Assembly: GCF_000215995.1 (NCBI RefSeq)
Contig: NC_015680.1
Location: 930,001-994,000, forward strand
Direction of reading: 5' to 3'
From: Pyrococcus yayanosii CH1
GTDB lineage: Archaea > Methanobacteriota_B > Thermococci > Thermococcales > Thermococcaceae
DNA length: 64,000 bases
Every line of letters begins with the position of its first letter. The first letter of the stretch is position 1. The notes beneath the pieces are model-generated. The model was not told the origin of the DNA and made no database searches. It saw only the letters and a list, made by a program, of their open reading frames with translations. A program made the translations under genes and the position numbers. Of the stretch, positions 18,954-27,050 are shown piece by piece.

Positions 18954-20542
18954 GCTTCCTCACCCACCCTCTCAATTATCATGAAGCCGATGGCCGATAT
19001 AACCATTAGGAGGACCGCAAGAGCTGAAGCTGGTCCGAACTGCCTGGCCCCTATATACCGGTAAACGGCTATTGTCATCGTCGTGTATTCGGGCTTGTAG
19101 AGCATGTAAGTAGCACCCAGCTCCGCCATGCTCATTGCGAAGGAGAATATGGCACCCACGATGAGGCCACCGAGTGCGAGGGGGAGTTCCACATTGAGGA
19201 ATGCCCTCAGCTCCGTTGCTCCAAGGCTCATGGCCGCCTCCCTTACGCTGACTCCAACTTTTTTTAAGGCTGCAGAAATGGAGCGAAGGGCAAAGGGGTA
19301 AGCCATTGTGGTGTGGGCCATTATTATCAGAAGGGGACTGCCGACGAACTCCCGGAAGGCGAGTAAGTATCCGAGACCGAGGACTATAGGAGAAGATGCC
19401 AGCGGAAGCGTTGCGAGAGTATCAAATACCCTCTTGCCCCTAAAACTCCATCTGTGAGAAACGTAGGCTGTCAAAAGGGCGAGAAGGGTCGCCAAGACGA
19501 CCGTCGAGAAACCGAACAGGAGGGAGTTCTTGATTATCCCCAGCACGTTCGTGCCGAAGAGTGGGTTGTATTCCTCAGAGAACAGCCTCTTGTACCATTC
19601 CAAAGACAAACGGTCTCCGTAGATTAGAGAGCTGTAAACAACTGCAAAGAGAGGACCGAGGATAAAGGCCGTTATGAATGCGAAGTATAGGAGCATTACG
19701 AGACCTTTCACCGTTAGAAGGTCTCCTAATGAGACACGCCTTTGTCTCCTGATGATGCCCTGGGAGCTTGCCCTTGAGTACTCGTCCAAGAGGTTAAGGT
19801 AGAGGTACATGAACGTGAAGCTGAAGGCCATCTGGAGGAGGGCGAGGGCAGAGCCCGTTCTAAAGTCGAGGAGCGTCATTATAGACGTGAATATCGCGAC
19901 CTCAAGAGTGGTGTAGCGGTAGCCACCGAGTATCAGGGGTATTGAGAAGCTCATGAAGCAGAATATGAACGTGAGCATGCCAGCTGCTGCGAGGCCAGGG
20001 AGGAGCATCGGCAGGGTCACGCTGAAGAACAGGGTAAAGCCCTTCGCTCCAAGCGTCGAGGCGACCTCTTCGTATGATGGGCTTATCCTCTCCCAGAGAG
20101 CGGAGACCATCCTCAAGACCACGGGGAAGTTATAGAAGGCGTGGGCCAAAATTATAGCCTTCCAGCTGTAGAGGATGCCAGGGTCTCTCCCAATAAGTGA
20201 TGCCACCATCCCACTTCTACCGAAGAGGACTATGAAACCGAGGGCCACCATGACACTTGGCATGACAAAGGGAACCGTCAGAAGAGCCTTCAAAACTCTC
20301 TTTCCAGGAAATTCGTAGTTAGCGAAGAGATACGCCCCGGGAAGGCCGATTGCAAGGGTTAAGAGCGTGGATAGGATGGCCTGCCAAAAGGTGAAGGCGA
20401 TTACACGCCGGTAATATTCATCTCTCAGCACCTCAAGGAGGGTGGAGGGAGAGAAGCCCCATACGAGTATGGACACTACCGGGTAGTAGAAGAGGAGCGC
20501 GAGGGCCGAGAGAGATGCCAGCAAGAGTATCTTAGACCTCAT
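18947..20542 (-). CDS. ABC transporter permease, fused two-domain (ThiP-like)
   Basis: 531 residues from the ATG at 20542; a longer frame to 20614 would overlap pdxT and adds an unstructured stretch. About 12 membrane helices occur in two homologous halves. Each half has an EAA-type coupling loop (PSYEEVASTLGAKGFTLFF... near 170, and VREAAMSLGATELRAFLNVELP near 430). Fused permeases of about 530 residues are typical of ThiP and FbpB. Coupled to pdxT 22 bases upstream and to the ATPase gene downstream. Confidence 0.87.
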   Translation of the reverse strand: MRSKILLLASLSALALLFYYPVVSILVWGFSPSTLLEVLRDEYYRRVIAFTFWQAILSTLLTLAIGLPGAYLFANYEFPGKRVLKALLTVPFVMPSVMVALGFIVLFGRSGMVASLIGRDPGILYSWKAIILAHAFYNFPVVLRMVSALWERISPSYEEVASTLGAKGFTLFFSVTLPMLLPGLAAAGMLTFIFCFMSFSIPLILGGYRYTTLEVAIFTSIMTLLDFRTGSALALLQMAFSFTFMYLYLNLLDEYSRASSQGIIRRQRRVSLGDLLTVKGLVMLLYFAFITAFILGPLFAVVYSSLIYGDRLSLEWYKRLFSEEYNPLFGTNVLGIIKNSLLFGFSTVVLATLLALLTAYVSHRWSFRGKRVFDTLATLPLASSPIVLGLGYLLAFREFVGSPLLIIMAHTTMAYPFALRSISAALKKVGVSVREAAMSLGATELRAFLNVELPLALGGLIVGAIFSFAMSMAELGATYMLYKPEYTTMTIAVYRYIGARQFGPASALAVLLMVISAIGFMIIERVGEEAW

Positions 20543-20564
20543 GGATGGGTGATAGAAAGGGAAA

Positions 20565-21158
20565 CTAAAGGACTTTTCGGAGGAAGTACTCGTGGACCCT
20601 CGTGTCGTCGACAAGCTCCGGGTGGAATTCCAATCCCATTATGTTGCCCTGCTCAACCCCAACGATTCTCTCACCAAGCCACGCTATGGGCTTAACCTTC
20701 TCGCTGAGGAGCTTTATAATCTGGGGGGCCCTTATGAAGACGCCCGTGAAGGGTTCATCACTGAAGGCCAGCCTCAAAGGAGCCTCAAAAGAATCGACCT
20801 GGCGGCCGTAGGCGTTTCTGTTCACCCTCACGTCGAGGAGCTCCAGGAAACGCTGCTCCTTCGTGGCCCCTTCAACTTCCTTTGACAGCATTATAAGGCC
20901 AGCACAAGTGCCCATTATGGGCAGGCCTTCCTCTCCCAGCTTCCTAACAGGCTCGAAGAGGCCGTTCTTGAGCATGAGCCGTGATATTGTCGTGCTCTCT
21001 CCCCCAGGGATGATTATCGCGTCAACCTTTTCAAGCTGCTCCTTCCTCCTTAGCCAAAATGCTTCACCCTCGACGCCCATCCTCTTAAGAGCTTGTGTGA
21101 CAGCGTCCACATGCTCCTGGACGTCGCCCTGAACCCCTATGACGCCAACCCTAATCAT
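20565..21158 (-). CDS. pdxT: Pyridoxal 5'-phosphate synthase glutaminase subunit PdxT
   Basis: 197 residues. Class I glutaminase with PGGESTT, nucleophile Cys85 in GTCAGLIML and the C-terminal FHPEL catalytic pair. It hydrolyses glutamine and channels ammonia to PdxS, encoded 29 bases upstream. The operon then continues into the transporter permease and ATPase, linking vitamin B6 synthesis and a B1-type uptake system in one transcript. Confidence 0.94.
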   Translation of the reverse strand: MIRVGVIGVQGDVQEHVDAVTQALKRMGVEGEAFWLRRKEQLEKVDAIIIPGGESTTISRLMLKNGLFEPVRKLGEEGLPIMGTCAGLIMLSKEVEGATKEQRFLELLDVRVNRNAYGRQVDSFEAPLRLAFSDEPFTGVFIRAPQIIKLLSEKVKPIAWLGERIVGVEQGNIMGLEFHPELVDDTRVHEYFLRKVL

Positions 21159-21187
21159 GGAAACACCTCCAGCAAAAAAGAAAGGGA

Positions 21188-22195
21188 TTAGATGCCCCTC
21201 TCCTCCATCCTCACGGCGAGCTCTGCTATGTCCTGGCCGCGCATGGGCTCTCCTATCTCCCTGCTTATCTCCGCAAGGACATCGGGCTCGTCCCAGTGAT
21301 TGACGGCCTCGACGATTGCCCTCGCCATCTTTGGCGGGTTGGAGCTCTTGAATATTCCACTACCCACGAATACGCCGTCCATTCCCATCGCCATCATTAA
21401 AGCGGCATCCGCGGGCGTGGCAACGCCACCGGCTGCGAAATTAACGACGGGAAGCCTGCCGAGCTTCTTAATCTCGAGCAGTATCTTGTAAAGGCCCTCG
21501 ACTATCTCCCTATAGGTGAAGCCCTCGTAGATGGGCTCGTTTTCAAGGACCTGCTTGGGTAGGCCACTGATCTCCTTGACGCTGAAGGCCAGCCTCAGAT
21601 AGGGCTCCGCGAACCTCTCTGCTACACCGTAAATCTGCTCGTCCGTCATCCTCTGTATGAGCCTTATGTTCTCGTTGACAAGGCGAACGTGCCTGACCGC
21701 CTCGATGATGTTGCCGGTCCCAGCCTCTCCCTTGGTCCTTATCATCGCCGCCCCTTCCCATATCCTCCTCACGGCCTCGCCAAGGTTCCTGGCGCCGCAG
21801 ACAAAGGGGACGGTGAACTTCTTCTTGTATATGTGGAAGAACGGGTCTGCGGGAGTTAGAACTTCGCTCTCGTCTATCATATCAACGCCGAGGGCCTCAA
21901 GTATCCTCGCCTCGGCCTCGTGGCCAATCCTGACCTTCGCCATGACCGGGATCGTGACAGCATCCATTATCTCCTGTATCTTCTCGATGGGCGCCATCCT
22001 GGCCACTCCACCTGCCTTCCTGATGTCGGCGGGAACCTTGTGAAGGGCCATGACAGAAACGGCACCAGCCTCTTCCGCTATGCGAGCCTGTTCCGCGTTG
22101 GTAACGTCCATTATGACGCCACCTTTAACCATCTTCGCGAAGCCCCTCTTCAGCCTCTCGGTACCCTTCTCCATAATCACATCGAGCTTACCCAT
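21188..22195 (-). CDS. pdxS: Pyridoxal 5'-phosphate synthase lyase subunit PdxS
   Basis: 335 residues from the ATG at 22195, which has GAGGTGGTG five bases upstream. It makes PLP from ribose 5-phosphate, glyceraldehyde 3-phosphate and ammonia. Visible are [47 protein letters not shown] and the phosphate site [15 protein letters not shown]. Archaeal PdxS are longer than bacterial ones by an insert near residue 200, which fits this length. First gene of the pdxS-pdxT-permease-ATPase operon. Confidence 0.95.
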   Translation of the reverse strand: MGKLDVIMEKGTERLKRGFAKMVKGGVIMDVTNAEQARIAEEAGAVSVMALHKVPADIRKAGGVARMAPIEKIQEIMDAVTIPVMAKVRIGHEAEARILEALGVDMIDESEVLTPADPFFHIYKKKFTVPFVCGARNLGEAVRRIWEGAAMIRTKGEAGTGNIIEAVRHVRLVNENIRLIQRMTDEQIYGVAERFAEPYLRLAFSVKEISGLPKQVLENEPIYEGFTYREIVEGLYKILLEIKKLGRLPVVNFAAGGVATPADAALMMAMGMDGVFVGSGIFKSSNPPKMARAIVEAVNHWDEPDVLAEISREIGEPMRGQDIAELAVRMEERGI

Positions 22196-22243
22196 TGGCA
22201 CCACCTCAAGCTAACCCTTTCAAAAGAATCTCAAGTTAAAACT

Positions 22244-22252
22244 TGCATATAA
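22244..22252 (-). promoter_or_regulatory. pdxS: TATA box of pdxS
   Basis: The minus strand reads CTTATATGC about 50 bases before the pdxS start. Just downstream of it (22231-22244) lies the short palindrome AAGTTAAAACTT, positioned near the expected transcription start and a possible operator. Confidence 0.45.
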
Positions 22253-22262
22253 GGTTTACCCC

Positions 22263-24062
22263 TCAGGGCCTATCCTTGCCCTTGTGCTCACACCACTCGG
22301 GGTTCTCCCAGTACCCGTGCATTTCGCCCGGAATATGGCCGGTATCCGCCACGGCCTCGTCAAGGTCGTAAAGCGATTCGATGATACTCTTCAAATCGCC
22401 TGGCAGGTCCCTCTTGCCGACGTAGAGGGCTGCCCTCGTCACGACGTTGTAGCGGCTGTTGGGAACCTCGCTCTTAAGGGAGTCAAACCATGCCTCCTCG
22501 CTTGTCTCCCAACCCTCCAGTCCCCTCATCCTGAAGAGGTCGTAGTCGTAGTAAAGCTGGGGAAATGCGAGGAGCTTCATATACTCGAGAAGGAGGTAGT
22601 TTGCCCTCTCCTCGTTCTCCCCCATGTAGAGGTTCATGAGTTCTATGAGGGCCTTGGTTATGGCCGCCACGTTTCCAAAGGTAACCCGGGTGTCGATGGG
22701 CTCCCAGAAGCGAGGACAGGAGTGGTTTGCCAGAAGCATGATGTAGTATATGCGGCCGAGCTTGAGGGCTAGGGAGGGGTCGGCCTCACCTAAAGGCTCC
22801 ATCACGTAGTCCACGGAGGTTTCCATCTCAAAGTACTCGTAGTGCTCCCTGAAGAATATCCGGGCGTACCTTACGAGGAACTCTTTCACCGCTTCAACAT
22901 CAGCTTCTGATGTCTTCCGGAGAAGGTCTATGACTCCGAACCTTATGCTCCTGTTGAGCTCGCGGAAGAGCTTAGTAAAGGCATACTTCCAGAGCTGCGA
23001 GATCTTCCTTCCCTTGTACAGGCGGTGAATTACTACACCATCTTCCCTCCTAACGCCCGTCCACCTCATGTCGCTCGTCCTGCCGTCCACGCTGAGGTCG
23101 TAGTAGTCGCTCCAGCTCGAGTAGTCCTTTATGTTGACGTGAAAGCTCTCGCTGCACTCCCCCTCAAGGCATTTATAGACGCCGGAGAGCTTCCTCCTGA
23201 CGAACTCGGCAGCATTCACGGCCTCGATACCCTTCTCCCTAAGTCCATCTATCCAGCCAAAGAACCTGTCCAGCTGCTGAGGATTCGCCACGAGGCTTTC
23301 AAGATCGCTGGAGAGGAAGGCGAGGTATTCTATGCCATTCTTCTCCTTGAAGACGTCCACCTTCCCCTCCGCAACCGCCCTAACAAGACCCTCAACGTCA
23401 AGGATGTTGAAGGCAAAGGCGTCGCTCAGGTAGTGATCCCTCCCGAACACGAAGGCTATCTTTCCATCGCACCTGTAGGTGTTGCAGGAGAACTTGGCCG
23501 GCGGTATGTTGAGACCCACGAACTGCCTCTCATCGAGGAGAAAAACGACCTTCTTATCGGTCGCCTCTGTCACTATGCGCGCTGTCTCCCTAGTTATGAC
23601 GTTCTCGGGAAGCCAGAAGCCCACAACGTCCCTGGTAGCTATCAGAGGCTTGTAGAAGTCGAAAGCAACCTTTGCCAGTATCTCCTGCTCAAAGACGCTC
23701 AGGTGGGGCATTATAGGATGGAAGGGCACGGTTGGGGTGGGCTCGACATGCGTCTCAAGCGTCTCGACGATTTCCCCGTATATCTTTGGTTTGTACTTCA
23801 GAACCATATAGAGAGTGAAGGGCTCAAAATCAACGCTGACGGAGTTCGGCTCAAGCATTCTGAGAGTGTCGTCAACGTACTCGTAGGCCTTTATCATGGC
23901 ACGGGTCCAGTTCCTCCCCTTAACTTCATCGTCCCTTATCTTTAGAGACACAGGGCTAAGCCTTTCCGAATACTTTATGGGATCCCAACCGGAGCCGTCG
24001 TGGATGTAGATTATGTCACCTGGCTGATAGGCGTGGAAGTGGTAACCAAACTTCATAAACAT
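22263..24062 (-). CDS. Glycoside hydrolase family 57 protein
   Basis: 599 residues. The start FGYHFHAYQPGD is GH57 motif 1 (HxHxxQP type), and GFWLPENVITRETA near residue 150 is motif 3 with the likely catalytic Glu. The C-terminal half is helical. GH57 members include alpha-amylases, 4-alpha-glucanotransferases and branching enzymes; this cytosolic-looking protein has no signal peptide and I cannot assign its substrate. The first ATG has AGGAGGAG six bases upstream. Three bases follow the previous gene, so it is in an operon with the KaiC-like gene. Confidence 0.8.
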   Translation of the reverse strand: MFMKFGYHFHAYQPGDIIYIHDGSGWDPIKYSERLSPVSLKIRDDEVKGRNWTRAMIKAYEYVDDTLRMLEPNSVSVDFEPFTLYMVLKYKPKIYGEIVETLETHVEPTPTVPFHPIMPHLSVFEQEILAKVAFDFYKPLIATRDVVGFWLPENVITRETARIVTEATDKKVVFLLDERQFVGLNIPPAKFSCNTYRCDGKIAFVFGRDHYLSDAFAFNILDVEGLVRAVAEGKVDVFKEKNGIEYLAFLSSDLESLVANPQQLDRFFGWIDGLREKGIEAVNAAEFVRRKLSGVYKCLEGECSESFHVNIKDYSSWSDYYDLSVDGRTSDMRWTGVRREDGVVIHRLYKGRKISQLWKYAFTKLFRELNRSIRFGVIDLLRKTSEADVEAVKEFLVRYARIFFREHYEYFEMETSVDYVMEPLGEADPSLALKLGRIYYIMLLANHSCPRFWEPIDTRVTFGNVAAITKALIELMNLYMGENEERANYLLLEYMKLLAFPQLYYDYDLFRMRGLEGWETSEEAWFDSLKSEVPNSRYNVVTRAALYVGKRDLPGDLKSIIESLYDLDEAVADTGHIPGEMHGYWENPEWCEHKGKDRP

Positions 24063-24064
24063 GG

Positions 24065-24487
24065 CTATCTCCTCCTAATGACGCGGGGAAGCCTCAGAAA
24101 ATTAACATCTTTCAAAACGGCCGGCAACTTGGATATCTTAGGTTGTTCAAGGATTTTAGGAGTGCTCAGTATGTCGGTGAGAGGTGCTTCGGAGGATATC
24201 TTTTTGATTTTCTTCCGGCGGACTTCCACCTCTCGCTCTTTCATGAGGCCCTTCTGAAGGAACTCCTCCCTCCGCTCCCTGCCGTCCTGCTTCCCTCGGA
24301 TGTAAGCCTCCTTGACATCCTCGTACATTCTCCGCTCCTCTGCTTCTCTGAATATAGCTTCCTTAATCTCCGCGACCCAGCCGGACCAGTCTATGTGGCC
24401 GTATAAGCCTACGTAGAAACCGAAGAGATACGCCTTCTTAACGACGTCCTTTTCAGCCAGTATTTTCTTAAGTTCATCCTTCGTCAT
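24065..24487 (-). CDS. Charged hypothetical protein
   Basis: 140 residues. The N-terminal part is helical (KKAYLFGFYVGLYGHIDWSGWVAEI), followed by a long, highly charged coiled-coil-like stretch (about 45-100) and a Pro/Leu-rich tail. No motif recognised. It is one base from the KaiC-like ATPase gene and three bases from the GH57 gene, so all three form an operon; it could link the other two. Confidence 0.65.
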   Translation of the reverse strand: MTKDELKKILAEKDVVKKAYLFGFYVGLYGHIDWSGWVAEIKEAIFREAEERRMYEDVKEAYIRGKQDGRERREEFLQKGLMKEREVEVRRKKIKKISSEAPLTDILSTPKILEQPKISKLPAVLKDVNFLRLPRVIRRR

Positions 24488-24488
24488 C

Positions 24489-25205
24489 TCATTCAGCCTC
24501 GAAAGGGGACTTGTTGTAAACGACCAATCCCTTGTCGGTGAACCTCATTAGCTTCAGGTTGGGATCGTGCTTCGTCCCCCTCATCTTGAAGACTTGGATT
24601 GCCCTTGTCATCCTTCCATTGTGCATAAAGTAGTGGAGCATTATTATGCCACTCACGAGGTAGTGCTCCTCCGTGTACTTGTCGAGGTCCGTCATCTCGG
24701 CTATTAGGTACGCCGTAACCCCCAGGTCCTCAAGGCCCCTTATGAACTTGGCTAGCTCAACCCTCTTCTCCACAGGATTCTGCTGGGGAAAGTCTATAGC
24801 CGTTAAAGGATCTATCACGAGCCTCGTTATCTTTTCATCCTCCACGATGTCCCTAATCCTCAAGAGAACGCTCCTCCATGTTGGAACCCTCGAAGATTCC
24901 CTCCAGAGGATTGGACCGAGGTCGTAAAGGATGAGCTTCCAGGTGTTTACATAGGCATAGATGGATGGATCGAAGCGAACCATGTCCCTGACGACTTCCT
25001 CTGGTTTCTGGACCAGAGAAATGTAAGCTACCTTTTCCCCCCTCCTTGCCCCTTCAAGAAGAAAGTGCATGCCAAAAACGGTCTTCCCACTGCCCGGGGG
25101 TCCAACGATCAGGTAAACCCTTCCCGGAATGAGCCCACCTTCTATGAGCTCGTCAAGACCCTTGACGCCGGTGGATATCCTCGCCAAGTGAGAGGCAACC
25201 TGCAT
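24489..25205 (-). CDS. KaiC-like RecA-superfamily ATPase
   Basis: 238 residues. The start ISTGVKGLDELIEGGLIPG and Walker A GPPGSGKT (about residue 35) are followed by a Walker B-like LVIDPLTAIDF. Single-domain archaeal KaiC homologues bind ATP and act as signalling or complex-assembly switches; their partners are mostly unknown. First gene of a three-gene operon with the charged protein and the GH57 enzyme, divergent from the dipeptidase. Confidence 0.85.
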   Translation of the reverse strand: MQVASHLARISTGVKGLDELIEGGLIPGRVYLIVGPPGSGKTVFGMHFLLEGARRGEKVAYISLVQKPEEVVRDMVRFDPSIYAYVNTWKLILYDLGPILWRESSRVPTWRSVLLRIRDIVEDEKITRLVIDPLTAIDFPQQNPVEKRVELAKFIRGLEDLGVTAYLIAEMTDLDKYTEEHYLVSGIIMLHYFMHNGRMTRAIQVFKMRGTKHDPNLKLMRFTDKGLVVYNKSPFEAE

Positions 25206-25274
25206 AGTCTCTCCCTCAGATGATACCTCGGGAAAGCTTAAATGCTTTTAGGGGCTAAGCGAATGGGGATAACC

Positions 25275-26204
25275 ATGATCTTCGACGCCCACTCGGACCT
25301 TCCCACCTATATCTACGAGGAAAGAGAAAAGAGAACCAGAGTCCTTGAAAGCGAGTTTGAGCGCTTCTTTCCCAACGTCTCCGCAAGAGTTATGAGCGTC
25401 TGGAGCAGGCCTGAAAAGAGGCCCACAATTCTGAGATACGCCCTTGAAGCCTTCAACAGAATCTTTAACGACGTCATAGAAAGCGAAAGGTTCGTCATAG
25501 TCGGAAATGTGAGAGAAATGGATGAAGCCATCAAAGAAGGGAAGGTGGCTCTATGGCTGGGCCTCGAGGGGGGAGAGCCCATAGAGAGCCTCGACATACT
25601 CGAAGTCTTTTACGGGCTCGGCCTTCGTGTTCTAACTCTCACTTGGAGCCTGAGGAACCAGATAGGGGATGGAGTCTTCGAGAGAACGAACGGTGGACTT
25701 ACAAACTTCGGCGTGGATGTTGTCGGAAAAGCTGAAGAGCTAGGTATAGTGCTCGACCTCAGCCACATAAACGAGGCCGGCTTTTGGGATGCCCTCGATA
25801 TCACAGCTTTCCCGGTTATAGCGTCCCACTCGAACGCGAGAAAGCTGTGTGACCACCCGAGAAACCTTACCGACGAGCAGATAAAGGCCATAGCCGAGCG
25901 GGACGGCGTCATCGGGGCGGTGGCAATACCGAGCTTTGTTGATAAAGAAAGACCGACGCTCGAGAGGTACGTTGAGCATATCATCTATATGGCCGACCTC
26001 GCCGGTTACAAGCACGTCGGTCTCGGCTTTGATTTCGTCTATTACCTGCCAAACTGGAGCGGAAAGAGCGTTGAGGGCTTTGAGAGCGAGAAGGACATAC
26101 CGAAGCTCATAGCCCTCCTTAGGGATAGGATGTCCGAGAGGGAAGTTCGGGCAATCGCCTTCGAGAACTTCAGAAGGGTATTCGAGAAGGTCGTGGGGCC
26201 GTAA
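25275..26204 (+). CDS. Membrane dipeptidase (peptidase family M19)
   Basis: About 309 residues from the ATG at 25275 (GGGGAT five bases upstream; an in-frame ATG at 25263 is an alternative). Zinc ligands are visible: DAHSDLP (HxD), the bridging Glu in GLEGG, and His in DLSHINE and in SHSNAR. It is a dinuclear zinc dipeptidase cleaving dipeptides. No signal peptide, so probably cytosolic. It is two bases from the methyltransferase gene. Confidence 0.88.
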   Translation: MIFDAHSDLPTYIYEEREKRTRVLESEFERFFPNVSARVMSVWSRPEKRPTILRYALEAFNRIFNDVIESERFVIVGNVREMDEAIKEGKVALWLGLEGGEPIESLDILEVFYGLGLRVLTLTWSLRNQIGDGVFERTNGGLTNFGVDVVGKAEELGIVLDLSHINEAGFWDALDITAFPVIASHSNARKLCDHPRNLTDEQIKAIAERDGVIGAVAIPSFVDKERPTLERYVEHIIYMADLAGYKHVGLGFDFVYYLPNWSGKSVEGFESEKDIPKLIALLRDRMSEREVRAIAFENFRRVFEKVVGP

Positions 26205-26206
26205 CC

Positions 26207-27049
26207 ATGGTCCTTTACTTCTTGACTTTCAGGGAGGCAAGGAGAATACTGCAGGCAAGGGGAGATGTTAGAATAAATACGGACCTGCAAAAGAGCAACA
26301 GGACGGTTAGGGTCAAGGTAGAGGGAGGTAGAGCTGTATTCCCGGACGGAACCTCCCTCGAGCTGGAGCTTTTGAGAAAAATCGCCAAGGACGAAAAGAC
26401 AGTTTACTTTCTCAAGGATGGAGAGCTCTTTAAGGCGGCCATAGCGAGGGAGCACTTCTACAAGCTTGTCCCAACGATTCCGCCGACGATCGAGATAAAC
26501 GGCATAAGGATGCACCGGACCAAAGACGTAAACCCTCTCCAGGACACGAGGGCCAAGGTCAACACCGTGAGGCCGAAGGAGGGCGAGAGCGTTTTGGACA
26601 CCTGCATGGGTCTAGGCTATACGGCGATAGAGTCGGCGAAGCGAGGGGCTTACGTCATAACCGTCGAGAAGGACAAAAACGTCATAGAGCTCGCGAAAAT
26701 AAACCCTTGGAGCAGGGAGCTCTTCACGAGCCAGAAAATTCAAGTCGTTCACGGTGACTCCTTTGATGTCGTCAAGCGCTTTAAGGAGGAGAGCTTCGAT
26801 GTTGTAATCCACGATCCTCCAAGATTCAGCTTGGCAGGCGAGCTCTACAGTCTGGAGTTCTACGAGGAGCTCTTCAGGATTATGAAGCCGGGTGGCAGGC
26901 TCTTCCACTATGTTGGCAATCCCGGAAAGAAATACAGGAGAAAGGACTTGCAAAGGGGCGTTATGGAACGGCTGAGGAAAGCGGGCTTCGTTGAAATTAG
27001 GAGGGTGGAGGAAGCGCTGGGGGTCGTGGCAAAAAAACCGAAGAAATAG
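26207..27049 (+). CDS. Class I SAM-dependent methyltransferase
   Basis: 280 residues. The N-terminal domain (about 1-90) is not recognised. The Rossmann methyltransferase starts with SVLDTCMGLGYTAIESAKRGA, then VEKD at the end of beta 2 and IHDPPRFS (DPPR, the motif IV region of some N-methyltransferases acting on tRNA bases) near residue 205, with the C-terminal MKPGGRLFHYVGNPG. The substrate is uncertain: tRNA/rRNA or a small molecule. It ends one base before the convergent peptidase gene. Confidence 0.78.
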   Translation: MVLYFLTFREARRILQARGDVRINTDLQKSNRTVRVKVEGGRAVFPDGTSLELELLRKIAKDEKTVYFLKDGELFKAAIAREHFYKLVPTIPPTIEINGIRMHRTKDVNPLQDTRAKVNTVRPKEGESVLDTCMGLGYTAIESAKRGAYVITVEKDKNVIELAKINPWSRELFTSQKIQVVHGDSFDVVKRFKEESFDVVIHDPPRFSLAGELYSLEFYEELFRIMKPGGRLFHYVGNPGKKYRRKDLQRGVMERLRKAGFVEIRRVEEALGVVAKKPKK

Positions 27050-27050
27050 T

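Noticed and set aside
23025-23945. 306-codon plus-strand frame opposite the GH57 gene
   Set aside because: The GH57 motifs are on the minus strand and the opposite frame shows no family features.
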